A stretch of 42,571 bases of DNA from Candidatus Berkelbacteria bacterium (lineage in GTDB: Bacteria; Patescibacteriota; UBA1384; 2-12-FULL-50-11), in NCBI GenBank assembly GCA_030650195.1, contig JAUSEP010000011.1, positions 1 through 42,571 on the forward strand. The letters are read 5' to 3'. Every line of letters starts with the position of its first letter. Within the stretch, counting starts at the first letter, position 1. The position numbers and the translations under genes were made by a program. Shown piece after piece: positions 8,036 through 16,188 of the stretch. The notes below the pieces were generated by a model, which saw only the letters and a program-made list of their open reading frames with translations, was not told the origin of the DNA and did no database searches.

Positions 8036-10265
8036 GAAGCTAGTTATTGTAGAGAGCCCGGCAAAAGCCAAAACAATTGGCCAGTATTTAGGTACAGATT
8101 TTACTGTTAGAGCTTCATACGGTCATGTTCGAGATTTACCTTTAAAGAAGCTTGGGATAGATCCGGCTAAACACTTTGCTGTGGATTATGTTCCGATTGC
8201 TAAGGCCAAGACCGTTCTAACAGAACTTAAGAATCTTCTTAAAACTTCTTCTGAGTTATATCTTGCAACTGACTTTGATCGAGAAGGTGAAGCCATCGCT
8301 TGGCATCTGACAGAACTCTTGAAACCAAAGATGCCAATTCACCGCATTACTTTCCACGAGATTACTAAGCCTGCGATTGAAAACGCCCTTAAACATCCTC
8401 GGACAATTGATACTAAGTTGGTTGATGCCCAGCAGGCTAGGCGTATTTTGGATCGTTTGGTTGGCTACAAACTCTCACCATTCTTGTGGAAGAAAGTCTA
8501 CCGAGGTCTATCTGCTGGAAGAGTCCAGTCCGTAGCTGTTCGACTTATTGTCGAGAGAGAACGGGAAATAAAAGACTTTAAGGCCGAAGAGTCGTGGACG
8601 CTTGACGCCATCCTTAAGAGTAAGGGCGGAGACTTTGCTGCGTATCTGGCCAAAGAGGGGACCACTGCCAAACTTGAGCTCTCAAACCAAAAAGAAATAG
8701 ATGTACTAAAGAAAAAGTTAGAAAAATCTAAGCTTGAAGTTGAAAAAATTGAGAATACAGACTCCCAGCTTAAGCCACAGGCGCCATTAATCACCTCGAC
8801 GCTTCAGCAGGCCGCTGCTCGTGTTCTGCATTTTTCTGCTAAGAAGACCATGAAGATTGCCCAGGATCTGTACGAGGGAGTTGATGTCGAAGGTAAGGGC
8901 TCGATCGCTCTTATTACCTACATGCGAACTGATTCCTACCAGATGTCGGAGATCGCTAAAAAACAAGCAGAGGGCCTGATTGCGAAAAACTATGGTGCGA
9001 AATACCTACCTGATCGCCCTAATCTATTTTCAAAAAAAGTTCGTGGGGCACAGGAAGCTCACGAAGCGATCCGACCAACCGACTTTTCTATTAGACCTGA
9101 TGAGATCAAAGGACAGCTGACAAAAGACCATTTCAACTTATATAACCTAATATGGTCTCAGGCTATGGGATCGCTAATGGCACCAGCTCAAGTTAAAACA
9201 ACGACAGCTTCCGTTAAGTCTGATGCGGGAGTACTTATCGGTCGTGGTCGAGAATTAACCTTCGATGGGTTCATGCGGCTTGTACCTGATGTTGAAGAAA
9301 ACTTTGTCCAACTACCAAAATTAGCAGAGAAAGAAGCAATCACATTAAAGAAATTAGATTCTGTTCAGCACTTTACCGAGCCACCTGGTCGTTACTCGGA
9401 AGCCTCGTTGGTGCGTGAATTAGAAAAGCGTGGGATCGGCAGACCTTCAACTTATGCTCCTATTATGTCGACTATAGTTGATCGAGGTTATGTTACCAAG
9501 CTTGCTAGTCGTTTTACGCCTACGGAAGTGGCAGGAATTGTAATAGATTTACTAGTTGAACATTTCCCAGATATTGTTGACTACAACTTTACCGCGGAGA
9601 TGGAAGACAAATTGGATGATATCGCCGAAGGTAAGCGTGAGCTCGAGCCGGTCTTAGAAGAATTTTATACACCGTTTGCCAAACTTCTGGCGGAAAAAGA
9701 AAAAACTGTAGATAAAAAAGCGATAGTTGAAGAAGCGACAGATAAAAAGTGTCCTGATTGCAGTAAGCCTATTGTCTTGAAACTTGGGCGTTACGGTAAG
9801 TTCTACTCATGTACTGGGTTTCCGGAGTGTAAGCACACTGAACCTTACTTAGACGATAAATTTACCGCAGACGAGGAAAAAGAGATTAAGGAAGAGGTAA
9901 AAGAGGTGTGTGAGAAGTGCGGTGGTAAGATGGCCATTAAACAAGGACGTTTCGGTACATTTCTCGCCTGTACCAATTATCCGAAATGTAAGTTTACAAA
10001 AGCCATTGTGATTGGTTCTAGCGTTCCTTGTCCAAATTGTGGCAAAGAGCTAATTCGTCGTAATACCCGTCGTGGGAAAGTCTTCTGGGGCTGTTCAGGA
10101 TATCCAGACTGTAAAACTGCCTACTGGGATGAGCCGTTGGCTGAGAAGTGTCCAAAGTGCAGTAACTTAATGGTAAATAAAAAATCTGGTCCTGCCTGTA
10201 GTCAGTGTGATTATAAGAAAGAGAAGCAAGAGGAAGCAGGAAAAGCTTCTGCAATAGAGGCATAA
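8028..10265 (+). CDS. topA: DNA topoisomerase I
   Basis: This type IA topoisomerase of 745 residues relaxes negative supercoils by a transient 5'-phosphotyrosine break. The Toprim domain starts at the N-terminus (KLVIVESPAKAKTI, then TDFDREGEAIAWHL with the metal-binding Asp residues 82 and 84), and LSAGRVQSVAVRLIVERE follows. The catalytic Tyr is residue 298 in ITYMRTDSYQMS. The C-terminus carries about four zinc-ribbon repeats of the CPDC / CxxC type (about 575-735), typical of full bacterial TopA, and a short Lys/Glu tail. Coupling with dprA by overlap is a common bacterial arrangement. Confidence 0.97.
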   Translation: MSKKLVIVESPAKAKTIGQYLGTDFTVRASYGHVRDLPLKKLGIDPAKHFAVDYVPIAKAKTVLTELKNLLKTSSELYLATDFDREGEAIAWHLTELLKPKMPIHRITFHEITKPAIENALKHPRTIDTKLVDAQQARRILDRLVGYKLSPFLWKKVYRGLSAGRVQSVAVRLIVEREREIKDFKAEESWTLDAILKSKGGDFAAYLAKEGTTAKLELSNQKEIDVLKKKLEKSKLEVEKIENTDSQLKPQAPLITSTLQQAAARVLHFSAKKTMKIAQDLYEGVDVEGKGSIALITYMRTDSYQMSEIAKKQAEGLIAKNYGAKYLPDRPNLFSKKVRGAQEAHEAIRPTDFSIRPDEIKGQLTKDHFNLYNLIWSQAMGSLMAPAQVKTTTASVKSDAGVLIGRGRELTFDGFMRLVPDVEENFVQLPKLAEKEAITLKKLDSVQHFTEPPGRYSEASLVRELEKRGIGRPSTYAPIMSTIVDRGYVTKLASRFTPTEVAGIVIDLLVEHFPDIVDYNFTAEMEDKLDDIAEGKRELEPVLEEFYTPFAKLLAEKEKTVDKKAIVEEATDKKCPDCSKPIVLKLGRYGKFYSCTGFPECKHTEPYLDDKFTADEEKEIKEEVKEVCEKCGGKMAIKQGRFGTFLACTNYPKCKFTKAIVIGSSVPCPNCGKELIRRNTRRGKVFWGCSGYPDCKTAYWDEPLAEKCPKCSNLMVNKKSGPACSQCDYKKEKQEEAGKASAIEA

Positions 10266-10270
10266 AAATG

Positions 10271-10298
10271 AGTGCCTCGAACTTTTGTCCGAGGCACT
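10271..10298 (-). terminator. Hairpin terminator between topA and the minus-strand insert
   Basis: A 9-bp stem pairs 10271-10279 with 10290-10298. On the minus strand it is followed by CATTTTTATG, so it mainly terminates the small minus-strand gene. It may also serve topA. Confidence 0.75.
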
Positions 10299-10321
10299 AA
10301 GCCTTGAGTCTGATGCATGAG

Positions 10322-10717
10322 CTATCCCTTCACTTTCTCGTGCAAGAGTAGGCGCTTACCCGTAGTGACGAAGAGGTCGTCCATCACCTTACTGACGTTT
10401 GGGTTGTTTACCGATGCGCCATTCCTTAGCAACTTGAGTGCTTCTCGTTGATCGGGCGAGAGGTCTCGCTTGATCGCTCGTAAGTTGTCGCGCCCGTTCT
10501 CAAGCAAGCGTATCTCTGTATCGGCGCTCAACTCGGGGTCGAGCGTTGTCAGAGCCTGCTTTGCGTGATCTTTCACTAGACCGAGGCCTTGTTTCTCGAC
10601 CGCTTCCGACGGGGCTGAGTAGCCGTCTGGATTCGATAGATACGCGTAGTAACCTAGCGCTATCCCAGGTACGGTTACCAAGAGGATGTACTGCCAAAGT
10701 TTTATTTTAGTTCCCAT
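10322..10717 (-). CDS. Small membrane-anchored protein of unknown function
   Basis: The 131-residue protein has an N-terminal hydrophobic helix (about residues 8-27) that could be an anchor or uncleaved signal, followed by a soluble helical domain rich in charged residues (DPELSADTEIRLLENGRDNL, SPDQREALKLLRNG). No known domain is recognised. It is a stand-alone unit with a near-consensus promoter upstream and a terminator downstream, placed between topA and recR in the opposite direction. It is more G+C-rich than both, so it probably belongs to the accessory class. The Shine-Dalgarno sequence is weak. Confidence 0.78.
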   Translation of the reverse strand: MGTKIKLWQYILLVTVPGIALGYYAYLSNPDGYSAPSEAVEKQGLGLVKDHAKQALTTLDPELSADTEIRLLENGRDNLRAIKRDLSPDQREALKLLRNGASVNNPNVSKVMDDLFVTTGKRLLLHEKVKG

Positions 10718-10747
10718 TTTGTCTCACTGTGCAAAGAGATTAGCCAA

Positions 10748-10776
10748 ATTATAGGCTGTCGTGATTGAAATGTCAA
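10748..10776 (-). promoter_or_regulatory. Consensus sigma70-type promoter
   Basis: On the minus strand TTGACA (10771-10776) and TATAAT (10748-10753) are both perfect consensus hexamers with a 17-nt spacer. It drives the 131-residue gene, with a predicted leader of about 24 nt. It is among the strongest-looking promoters in the window. Confidence 0.88.
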
Positions 10777-10826
10777 TGAACCCAGCTCTGTTTTCTTGAA
10801 TGGAATTTCCAGTACAATAACCATTG

Positions 10827-11459
10827 ATGAAAAATATCCTCCCACGATCAGTTGAAGCTATGTCCGGGCTTCTTTCAACCCTGCCAGGTGTTGGTCCGAA
10901 GACCGCTAATCGTTTAACATTCTTTTTACTTGGTCGCCAGGAAGGCGAGCTAGATGAGTTTGGACAAGCTTTTATAAATCTTAAGAAAAATCTCGTCACT
11001 TGTTCAAAATGTTTTTTAATCTCTGAAACAGATCCTTGTATAATTTGTCAGGATAAGTCTCGTGAGCAAGATAAGCTAGTTGTAGTAGAAGAGCCGTTAG
11101 ATGTTCTAGCTATGGAAAAAGCTCATTGGACAGGGTTGTACCACGTTTTGGGTGGGCAGATCTCCCCGATAAACAACGTAAGCCCAGATGATTTAAAAAT
11201 AAAAGAGTTACTTACACGGCTAGAGTCGGGAGATATTAAAGAAGTTATCTTAGCTACAGACACCGTTCTAGAAGGCGAGGCAACAGCACTGTATATAGAC
11301 GAACAAGTTAACAAGGCCCAGAAAGATGGCAAGTTAAAAGGTATCAAAATAACACGTATTGCTAGGGGCTTACCTGTTGGGGGAGATCTGGAGTACGCCG
11401 ATGAGTTAACATTAGCACGGGCTCTTGAGGGCCGCCGAACATATTCCAACCGAGACTAA
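10827..11459 (+). CDS. recR: Recombination protein RecR
   Basis: The 210-residue protein has the RecR domain order: a helix-hairpin-helix (LSTLPGVGPKTANRLTFFLL), a four-cysteine zinc finger (CSKCFLISETDPCIIC), a Toprim domain (KLVVVEEPLDVLAMEKA, then EVILATDTVLEGEATALYI) and the Walker-B-like C-terminal segment (RGLPVGGDLEYADELTLARALEGR). Family knowledge: RecR rings work with RecO/RecF in gap repair. I use the ATG at 10827; a TTG three bases before is possible. TACAAT (10813-10818) lies just upstream, so the leader is very short or absent. Confidence 0.95.
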   Translation: MKNILPRSVEAMSGLLSTLPGVGPKTANRLTFFLLGRQEGELDEFGQAFINLKKNLVTCSKCFLISETDPCIICQDKSREQDKLVVVEEPLDVLAMEKAHWTGLYHVLGGQISPINNVSPDDLKIKELLTRLESGDIKEVILATDTVLEGEATALYIDEQVNKAQKDGKLKGIKITRIARGLPVGGDLEYADELTLARALEGRRTYSNRD

Positions 11460-11500
11460 AGGTATTGCTTCAATTAGAAAAAGAAATTAGAGTAATTAAA

Positions 11501-11779
11501 ATGCAACATGATTTAATACATACAGACGAACAGTACATCTGCGACGAATGCGGCTACACAAGTCCAGTTGCTAACGAGCGCTGTCCTGACTGTGGTTCAG
11601 CAATGAGTGCCCTTCATGACGAAAAAACAAAAGCTAAAGTTATGGCCGGGGAAAGTGAAGAAGACTTATCCGAAGAAACGATGGACGCTGACTCACCAAA
11701 ATCTCTCCAAGCACTAGCCGAAGAAGAGCAAGAAGAGTCTGACAAAGAGTACCAAAACGATACTTACGGAAACGAATAA
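11501..11779 (+). CDS. Small zinc-ribbon protein with acidic tail
   Basis: I start at the ATG at 11501, skipping a TTG 36 bases upstream. The 92-residue product has an N-terminal zinc ribbon with two CxxC knuckles (YICDECGYTSPVANERCPDC), followed by a long Glu/Asp-rich, probably disordered tail. The knuckle spacing resembles rubredoxin-like or RNA-polymerase-type ribbons. No catalytic domain is present. It follows recR by about 40 bases and may be co-transcribed or have its own short promoter (TAGAGT, 11488-11493). The function is unknown. Confidence 0.8.
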   Translation: MQHDLIHTDEQYICDECGYTSPVANERCPDCGSAMSALHDEKTKAKVMAGESEEDLSEETMDADSPKSLQALAEEEQEESDKEYQNDTYGNE

Positions 11780-11786
11780 AAAAAGA

Positions 11787-11807
11787 CCGGACAACGTTGT
11801 CGTCCGG
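11787..11807 (-). terminator. Hairpin terminator
   Basis: A 6-bp GC-rich stem (11787-11792 with 11802-11807) is followed on the minus strand by TCTTTTTTTATT. It terminates the minus-strand TPR gene and may also stop transcription coming from recR. Confidence 0.72.
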
Positions 11808-11826
11808 CCGAGCCGAAGCACTGAGG

Positions 11827-12228
11827 TTAGCTGAACAAGCCGCGCCTAATGGCTTCCCGGATGTCCTTAACCGCATCTTCGATGTTTGGACTCCTGGTCT
11901 TGCATAGGCCGCGATTGAAGTAGGCGCATGCGAGGTTGCAATCTGACTCTATGGCCAGGTCGTAACACTCAATCGCCCCCTCGTGATCTCCGAGCAAGTT
12001 ACGGACAACACCGTAGTTGTTGTGGGCCCAGGCTAGTCTGGGAGATAAAGAGAGGGCGGCCGCGAAATAGCCAGCTGCATCAGGCAGAGATCCTGCCTCG
12101 CAGGCTGCGACACCCGCATTGAATAGCAGGATCGCGGCGCTGAGTTCCGGGTTAGAGTCGATAAGCTCGGGTTGTACTCCGACAAAGAAGTATCCCGAAT
12201 CTTTGGGTATCAAACTGATTCCTTCCAT
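11827..12228 (-). CDS. TPR-repeat protein
   Basis: The 133-residue protein contains about three tetratricopeptide repeats, with TPR-type residues such as LFNAGVAACEAGSLPDAAGYF, AWAHNNYGVVRNLLGDHEGA and ACAYFNRGLCKTRSPNIEDA, covering residues 30-130. No signal peptide or membrane segment is seen, so it is probably a cytoplasmic scaffold or adaptor; the partner is unknown. GGAGG lies just before the ATG. It is a monocistronic insert between recR and cysS with its own promoter, structured leader and terminator, and it is G+C-richer than its neighbours. Confidence 0.85.
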   Translation of the reverse strand: MEGISLIPKDSGYFFVGVQPELIDSNPELSAAILLFNAGVAACEAGSLPDAAGYFAAALSLSPRLAWAHNNYGVVRNLLGDHEGAIECYDLAIESDCNLACAYFNRGLCKTRSPNIEDAVKDIREAIRRGLFS

Positions 12229-12377
12229 CTTTCCTCCGTCGTGTCGTGAACACTAGCGTCATCGATTGAGATGAGCGTTCCGAAAATAAGGGGTTATTTG
12301 CGAAAAGCTCATCTCAAAGCTTATTAAGGAACCGTCTTATGCTCGGGTATTCTAACTTCGTCATTGATAAAAGTCAA
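12229..12377 (-). promoter_or_regulatory. Promoter and structured 5' leader of the TPR gene
   Basis: On the minus strand TTGACT (12372-12377) and TAGAAT (12349-12354) are separated by 17 nt, giving a start near 12342 and a leader of about 113 nt. The leader contains an 11-bp perfect inverted repeat (12307-12317 with 12266-12276) that encloses a second stem (AAATAA/TTATTT) with a CCCC loop. It ends in GGAGG before the ATG at 12228. This is a candidate cis-acting RNA. Confidence 0.7.
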
Positions 12378-12436
12378 TGGGTTTGAGGCGAATTTCCCGC
12401 TTCCAAAAAACCGTAAAAACAGGTAAAAAGAGAATA

Positions 12437-13771
12437 ATGTTTCAGATTTACAATACCTTGACTGGTAAAAGAGAAAAATTCAAGTCTATTAAACCAAAGA
12501 AGGTTGGGATGTATGTTTGTGGACCAACGGTTTATGACTACGGTCATGTTGGTCATGCTAGAACATATCTAACTTTTGATCTTATAAATCGTTTCTTAAA
12601 CTTTCTTGGGTACAAGGTTAACTACATCCAGAACATTACTGATGTTGGACACCTGGTAGGGGATGCTGAAACGGGTACAGATAAGATAAAGAAGAAGGCC
12701 CAGGAGACTGGCGAGAGTATTGGCGATATTGTACGACATTATACCGAGGCACACCTGGAGGATCTGAAGTCTCTTAATATCCTTGAACCAAGTACTTCAC
12801 CTAAGGCTTCTGAGCATATTAAAGATATTATTGCCTTTATTGAGGACTTAATTTCTAAGGGATTTGCCTATGTTACCGAGGAAGGTAATGTTTACTTCAG
12901 TGTTAATAAAAAGCCAGATTACGGTAAATTGAGCCATCGGGGATTAGCTGAGATTCTTACGGGTACTAGGGTAGAACCAGCAAAAGACAAGAGATTACCA
13001 GCAGATTTTGCGCTTTGGAAAGCAGCACCCTCTGGAGCTACTGAGTATGTTTGGGATTCTCCTTGGGGAAAAGGTTTTCCAGGTTGGCATATAGAGTGTT
13101 CGGTTATGAGCCAGAAATACCTAGGAGATACTTTTGATATCCATGGTTCGGCTGTTGAGCACGTATTTCCTCATCACGAGAACGAGATTGCCCAATCCGA
13201 AGCTAAAACAGGCCAACCACTAGCTAATTACTGGGTTCACTCGGGTATGTTAACCCTAAACGGCAGAAAGATGAGCAAATCTCTTGGTAACACGGTTCGA
13301 GTACCAGACGCCCTTAAGGATTACTCAGCCAATGAAATACGTTTGGCTTTCTACCAAACACCATACCGACAACCCTTTGACTACACTAGAGAGTCTATGA
13401 CCCAGGGGGTTGCGCTTCGCTCCAAGCTTTTTAATGCGTATATGGCCGCCAAAGAAGTGGAAGACAAAGAAAGCCTCTCAGACATTATCGAAGCCCTGTC
13501 TGATGACCTAGATACTCATCGGGCTCTAGAAATATGGTCGGAGCACATTGGTAGCTTAAGCCGAGAACAGTTCGAGAAACTTTTTAACATATTTGGCTTA
13601 ATGTTTATTTCGATCGAAGAGAATCCTAAAGCAAAGAAGCTAGCTGATGAGCGAGACGAAGCCAGAGCTAAAAAAGACTTTCTGACTTCAGATAACCGTA
13701 GGGGAGAGATCGAACAATTAGGTTACGAAGTTAAAGACTTAGATTCTGGTTCTCACTACATTCCGCGTTAG
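12437..13771 (+). CDS. cysS: Cysteine--tRNA ligase
   Basis: I start at the ATG at 12437 (MFQIYNTLTGKREKF, the usual N-terminus) rather than at 12377. The 444-residue enzyme has class I synthetase motifs: HVGH at residues 37-40 and KMSKS at 278-282. The zinc ligands of the active site are all present: Cys28, Cys221, His246 and Glu250, with the E. coli spacing between the last three. The C-terminal DALR-type helical domain is short, and the protein ends about 15 residues before the E. coli length. It charges tRNA-Cys in the cytoplasm. No Shine-Dalgarno sequence is visible. Confidence 0.96.
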   Translation: MFQIYNTLTGKREKFKSIKPKKVGMYVCGPTVYDYGHVGHARTYLTFDLINRFLNFLGYKVNYIQNITDVGHLVGDAETGTDKIKKKAQETGESIGDIVRHYTEAHLEDLKSLNILEPSTSPKASEHIKDIIAFIEDLISKGFAYVTEEGNVYFSVNKKPDYGKLSHRGLAEILTGTRVEPAKDKRLPADFALWKAAPSGATEYVWDSPWGKGFPGWHIECSVMSQKYLGDTFDIHGSAVEHVFPHHENEIAQSEAKTGQPLANYWVHSGMLTLNGRKMSKSLGNTVRVPDALKDYSANEIRLAFYQTPYRQPFDYTRESMTQGVALRSKLFNAYMAAKEVEDKESLSDIIEALSDDLDTHRALEIWSEHIGSLSREQFEKLFNIFGLMFISIEENPKAKKLADERDEARAKKDFLTSDNRRGEIEQLGYEVKDLDSGSHYIPR

Positions 13772-13795
13772 CATATATTTACTGCCTGAAAACTA

Positions 13796-13824
13796 TTGAC
13801 TTCTTATCGTAATTCCGGTATATT
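13796..13824 (+). promoter_or_regulatory. Strong promoter for the secreted-protein operon
   Basis: TTGACT (13796-13801) and TATATT (13819-13824) are separated by exactly 17 nt. The predicted start is near 13831, about 207 nt ahead of the first gene. Confidence 0.82.
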
Positions 13825-13830
13825 CCGACC

Positions 13831-14037
13831 GTACGTTAAGTGACCGAATTCGTCGGCGCCGTCTCGGCTGGGATTTGGGAGAGCTGCCACTATGGGTTTT
13901 GCCTCGGCATTTCCCGGCAGTTTCCCTCCTTCCCTTTTCCTGGCTGAGACGGCGCTGATGATATCCGGACGCATAGCGCGTTTGTTTACAATCAGTTCTG
14001 AAAATTGCATCCGCAAAAACTAATGGAGGTGGGCGCT
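13831..14037 (+). promoter_or_regulatory. Long structured 5' leader (candidate cis-regulatory RNA)
   Basis: This 207-nt leader contains a 14-bp stem, 13856-13869 with 13942-13955, made of mostly G-C pairs plus two G-U pairs. The 72-nt interior holds a shorter helix (CTGCC near 13885 with GGCAG near 13916) and pyrimidine-rich stretches. It ends with GGAGGTG (14025-14031) before a TTG start. No reading frame in it looks coding. It matches no riboswitch class that I recognise, and it has no terminator-like U-tract. Confidence 0.6.
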
Positions 14038-15156
14038 TTGAAGCGACTCATACTAATCGTAGTCAGTGCGGCGCTATCTTGCGTCGCCTTTGCCCAGTTT
14101 TCTCTTGCCGGGGGTCTCTATAACGAGAAGGAGACAAAAACGGTTCTGGAAAAGAACCTGGCTATCTTCTTTTCGGCACGAGACAGCCTTGGCAACCGAG
14201 TTGGAACATTCGATGGTTCCGGCTTGCGCAAACCCGCAGTAGTCCGCGGAATGATCCTGGACGGGACAATCATCCCTTTGAACTGGGAGATTAAGAGTCT
14301 CGACCTGAAGTTCATTCCGCTCGAGCAGACTTACCGGCTTGACGTCGATGACGCGAACGGTTGGATCATTGGTCAAAGAGCAAAAGGCGACCTAGCTTTT
14401 CGCTACAAGATCGATACGTCCAACTTACCAAACGGCGACAATGTCTGGGCGGTTCGCATTAGCTGGCGTGATCGTAAGGATCATCAGCTGGTAATGTTGC
14501 TCCGTTGGGTTAGTCACCCGACAGGCAATGGGCAGCAACTGCTGTCCTTAGTCGTTCGTGAGATGCCACCCGGAGCAGATCCCTTGACAGGGAAGAATAC
14601 GAATGACTTACGTGGTATCGAGCTCTTCCCGTATACGGAAGGGTTCACCAACCTCGTAGCCAGTCCTTCGGGCGTACCGCAATCGACTACAATGCCCGGA
14701 CAGAAGGTCGAAAAGCGGGTCGATGACCAAGTTCAGACAAAGAACCAACAGAAAAAGGTCGAAGACGAGCCGGAAGACATCCCGGTTCCCGTCAAGCCCA
14801 AAACTCACGGCGGTCTGAACATCGGCTACATTCCCTACGATGACTGGAAGGAATTCGTGGAGGATGAGCTAACCATAGATGAACAGAAGGATCCAGCTCT
14901 CGTCTCGGTTTCCGGGAACGAGTTGGAACTGCCAAGTACGGAACGTCTGGCGATTTACATCGTTTCAGACCGACCGATCGACAAGGCTCAGTTCTTGGTT
15001 GGCTCCAAGACGTATGAATTGGTTCCCTATCAGACGATCATTGGAGGTCAGACGATCTTCTTCGTTCGAACGTCGGGGAAATGCTCCACACTCAACGGCG
15101 GCAAGCTTGTAATAAAGCAAGGCGCCGTGACCCGCACCGTAAGGGTGAAAAGGTGA
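14038..15156 (+). CDS. Exported protein of unknown function (first of two)
   Basis: I use the TTG at 14038 because GGAGGTG lies six bases ahead of it; the longer ATG form at 14005 would put a polar stretch before the signal peptide. The 372-residue product has a typical signal peptide (MKRLILIVVSAALSCVAFA, cleavage likely after AFA), then a beta-rich region with few cysteines, a Lys/Glu/Pro-rich linker near residues 215-255 and a C-terminal beta domain. No family is recognised. It is followed after five bases by another exported protein and is transcribed from the long structured leader. It probably acts outside the membrane. Confidence 0.82.
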   Translation: MKRLILIVVSAALSCVAFAQFSLAGGLYNEKETKTVLEKNLAIFFSARDSLGNRVGTFDGSGLRKPAVVRGMILDGTIIPLNWEIKSLDLKFIPLEQTYRLDVDDANGWIIGQRAKGDLAFRYKIDTSNLPNGDNVWAVRISWRDRKDHQLVMLLRWVSHPTGNGQQLLSLVVREMPPGADPLTGKNTNDLRGIELFPYTEGFTNLVASPSGVPQSTTMPGQKVEKRVDDQVQTKNQQKKVEDEPEDIPVPVKPKTHGGLNIGYIPYDDWKEFVEDELTIDEQKDPALVSVSGNELELPSTERLAIYIVSDRPIDKAQFLVGSKTYELVPYQTIIGGQTIFFVRTSGKCSTLNGGKLVIKQGAVTRTVRVKR

Positions 15157-15161
15157 TCAAA

Positions 15162-16031
15162 ATGAAACGAATCTTATCGATCGCGATAGCCGGAGCCGTA
15201 TTGTCGGCTCTGGCTTTGCCCTCGAGCGGCGTCCTGCCGTTCAACTACAAGGACCGCTCCCTTTCGGCGAGCGTGGTCCAAGACATGGAGCGGATTGGCG
15301 CCGTAACGCCTCCTGTCAACGAGGTTTATTCTAACGCCTTTGGTACCGACCAATGGCGTGGAAACCTCGAAGACACCGGAGAGAGAAAGATCGTCCGTAA
15401 GGATGAGAAATTCTCCAACTCCGGTCTGGCTTGGACTGACAATAAAAAGTCCAAGCTTGGTGGTACGACCTGCAGTTCTGTCGCGAAAGCGGAAGTCCAG
15501 CTTTGTCTAGTGATGTGCAAGCCCACGGGCGTTGCGCAGTGGATCAAGCGGGATTGCCTGAACGTCGCCGGTAAGAGGCAACTGCCAAAGACCCCTCACT
15601 CCAAGCAGGTATGCGAGGAGGTCGTTGAACCGGCGCATGCTGGCACGATCGGCATTGACATCGACGTCTCTGCCAACGCAACCGCAACGGCGATCGTCAA
15701 CAACGACATCGACGTCTCTGCCTCAAACGGGCCGATGACGTTCAACTTCTTCCAGCCATCTGCGGCGCCGACAACGCCACTGCATGACTGGCGCGGTCAA
15801 ACGACCGTGACCGAAAACCAGATCATCGCTTGGTTCTGGCAGCCGCGACAGCGGCCGACCAGCATCGAGGTGAACAACACGAACATCAACGAGAACAACA
15901 TAGCTAATGCCAACGTCCTAACCAGCAACCAGGTCCAAAACCTGGTCAACGGCAACGGAAGCACTGGCACAGCTGGCGGCACTGCCACAGGCCCTGGAAA
16001 TGTCACGGCCGGCGGCGGTCGTTCGCCGTAG
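15162..16031 (+). CDS. Exported Asn-rich protein (second of two)
   Basis: The start at 15162 is preferred because a signal peptide (MKRILSIAIAGAVLSALALP) follows directly; the in-frame start at 15081 lies inside the previous gene. The mature part (289 residues in all) has six cysteines between about residues 105 and 152. A duplicated IDVSA motif follows (DIDVSANATATA and NNDIDVSASNGP), then an Asn-rich C-terminus with NQVQNLVNGNGS near residue 257 and a Gly/Thr tail. The NQVQN-VNGNG motif recurs in the next gene, an LPXTG protein. There is no anchor of its own, so it is probably secreted or bound to another surface protein. Function unknown. Confidence 0.83.
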   Translation: MKRILSIAIAGAVLSALALPSSGVLPFNYKDRSLSASVVQDMERIGAVTPPVNEVYSNAFGTDQWRGNLEDTGERKIVRKDEKFSNSGLAWTDNKKSKLGGTTCSSVAKAEVQLCLVMCKPTGVAQWIKRDCLNVAGKRQLPKTPHSKQVCEEVVEPAHAGTIGIDIDVSANATATAIVNNDIDVSASNGPMTFNFFQPSAAPTTPLHDWRGQTTVTENQIIAWFWQPRQRPTSIEVNNTNINENNIANANVLTSNQVQNLVNGNGSTGTAGGTATGPGNVTAGGGRSP

Positions 16032-16046
16032 TTCCCTTCCCTTCGT

Positions 16047-16070
16047 CGGGCGGTTCACACGAACCGCCCG
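16047..16070 (+). terminator. Intrinsic terminator after the secreted-protein pair
   Basis: A perfect 10-bp G+C-rich stem (16047-16056 with 16061-16070) with an ACAC loop is followed by CACCCCTTCTTTTT. Confidence 0.88.
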
Positions 16071-16082
16071 GCACCCCTTCTT

Positions 16083-16188
16083 TTTACAAGAAACTTTCGA
16101 TATATATAAGTTGGAAAGTTCCTTGTGGTAAGAAGCCACTGCAACTGACGGTCGAATCAGTTGTTGCTAATAATAAGGAAAGGAAAGA
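16083..16188 (+). promoter_or_regulatory. Promoter region and leader of the LPXTG gene
   Basis: TTTACA (16083-16088) and TATAAG (16105-16110) are 16 nt apart and could form a promoter with a start near 16117. The same stretch holds an imperfect inverted repeat (AAACTTTC ... GAAAGTT) around TATATA. A purine-rich AAGGAAAGGAAAG ribosome-binding region precedes the ATG at 16189. Confidence 0.5.

Noticed and set aside
13804-14016. A 70-residue open frame on the minus strand in the cysS-secreted gene gap
   Set aside because: It is antisense to the structured leader, has no ribosome-binding site and no domain; the region is better explained as a promoter and 5' leader.
15081-15161. Longer start for the second secreted protein
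   Set aside because: It would put 27 polar residues before a clear signal peptide and lies inside the previous gene.
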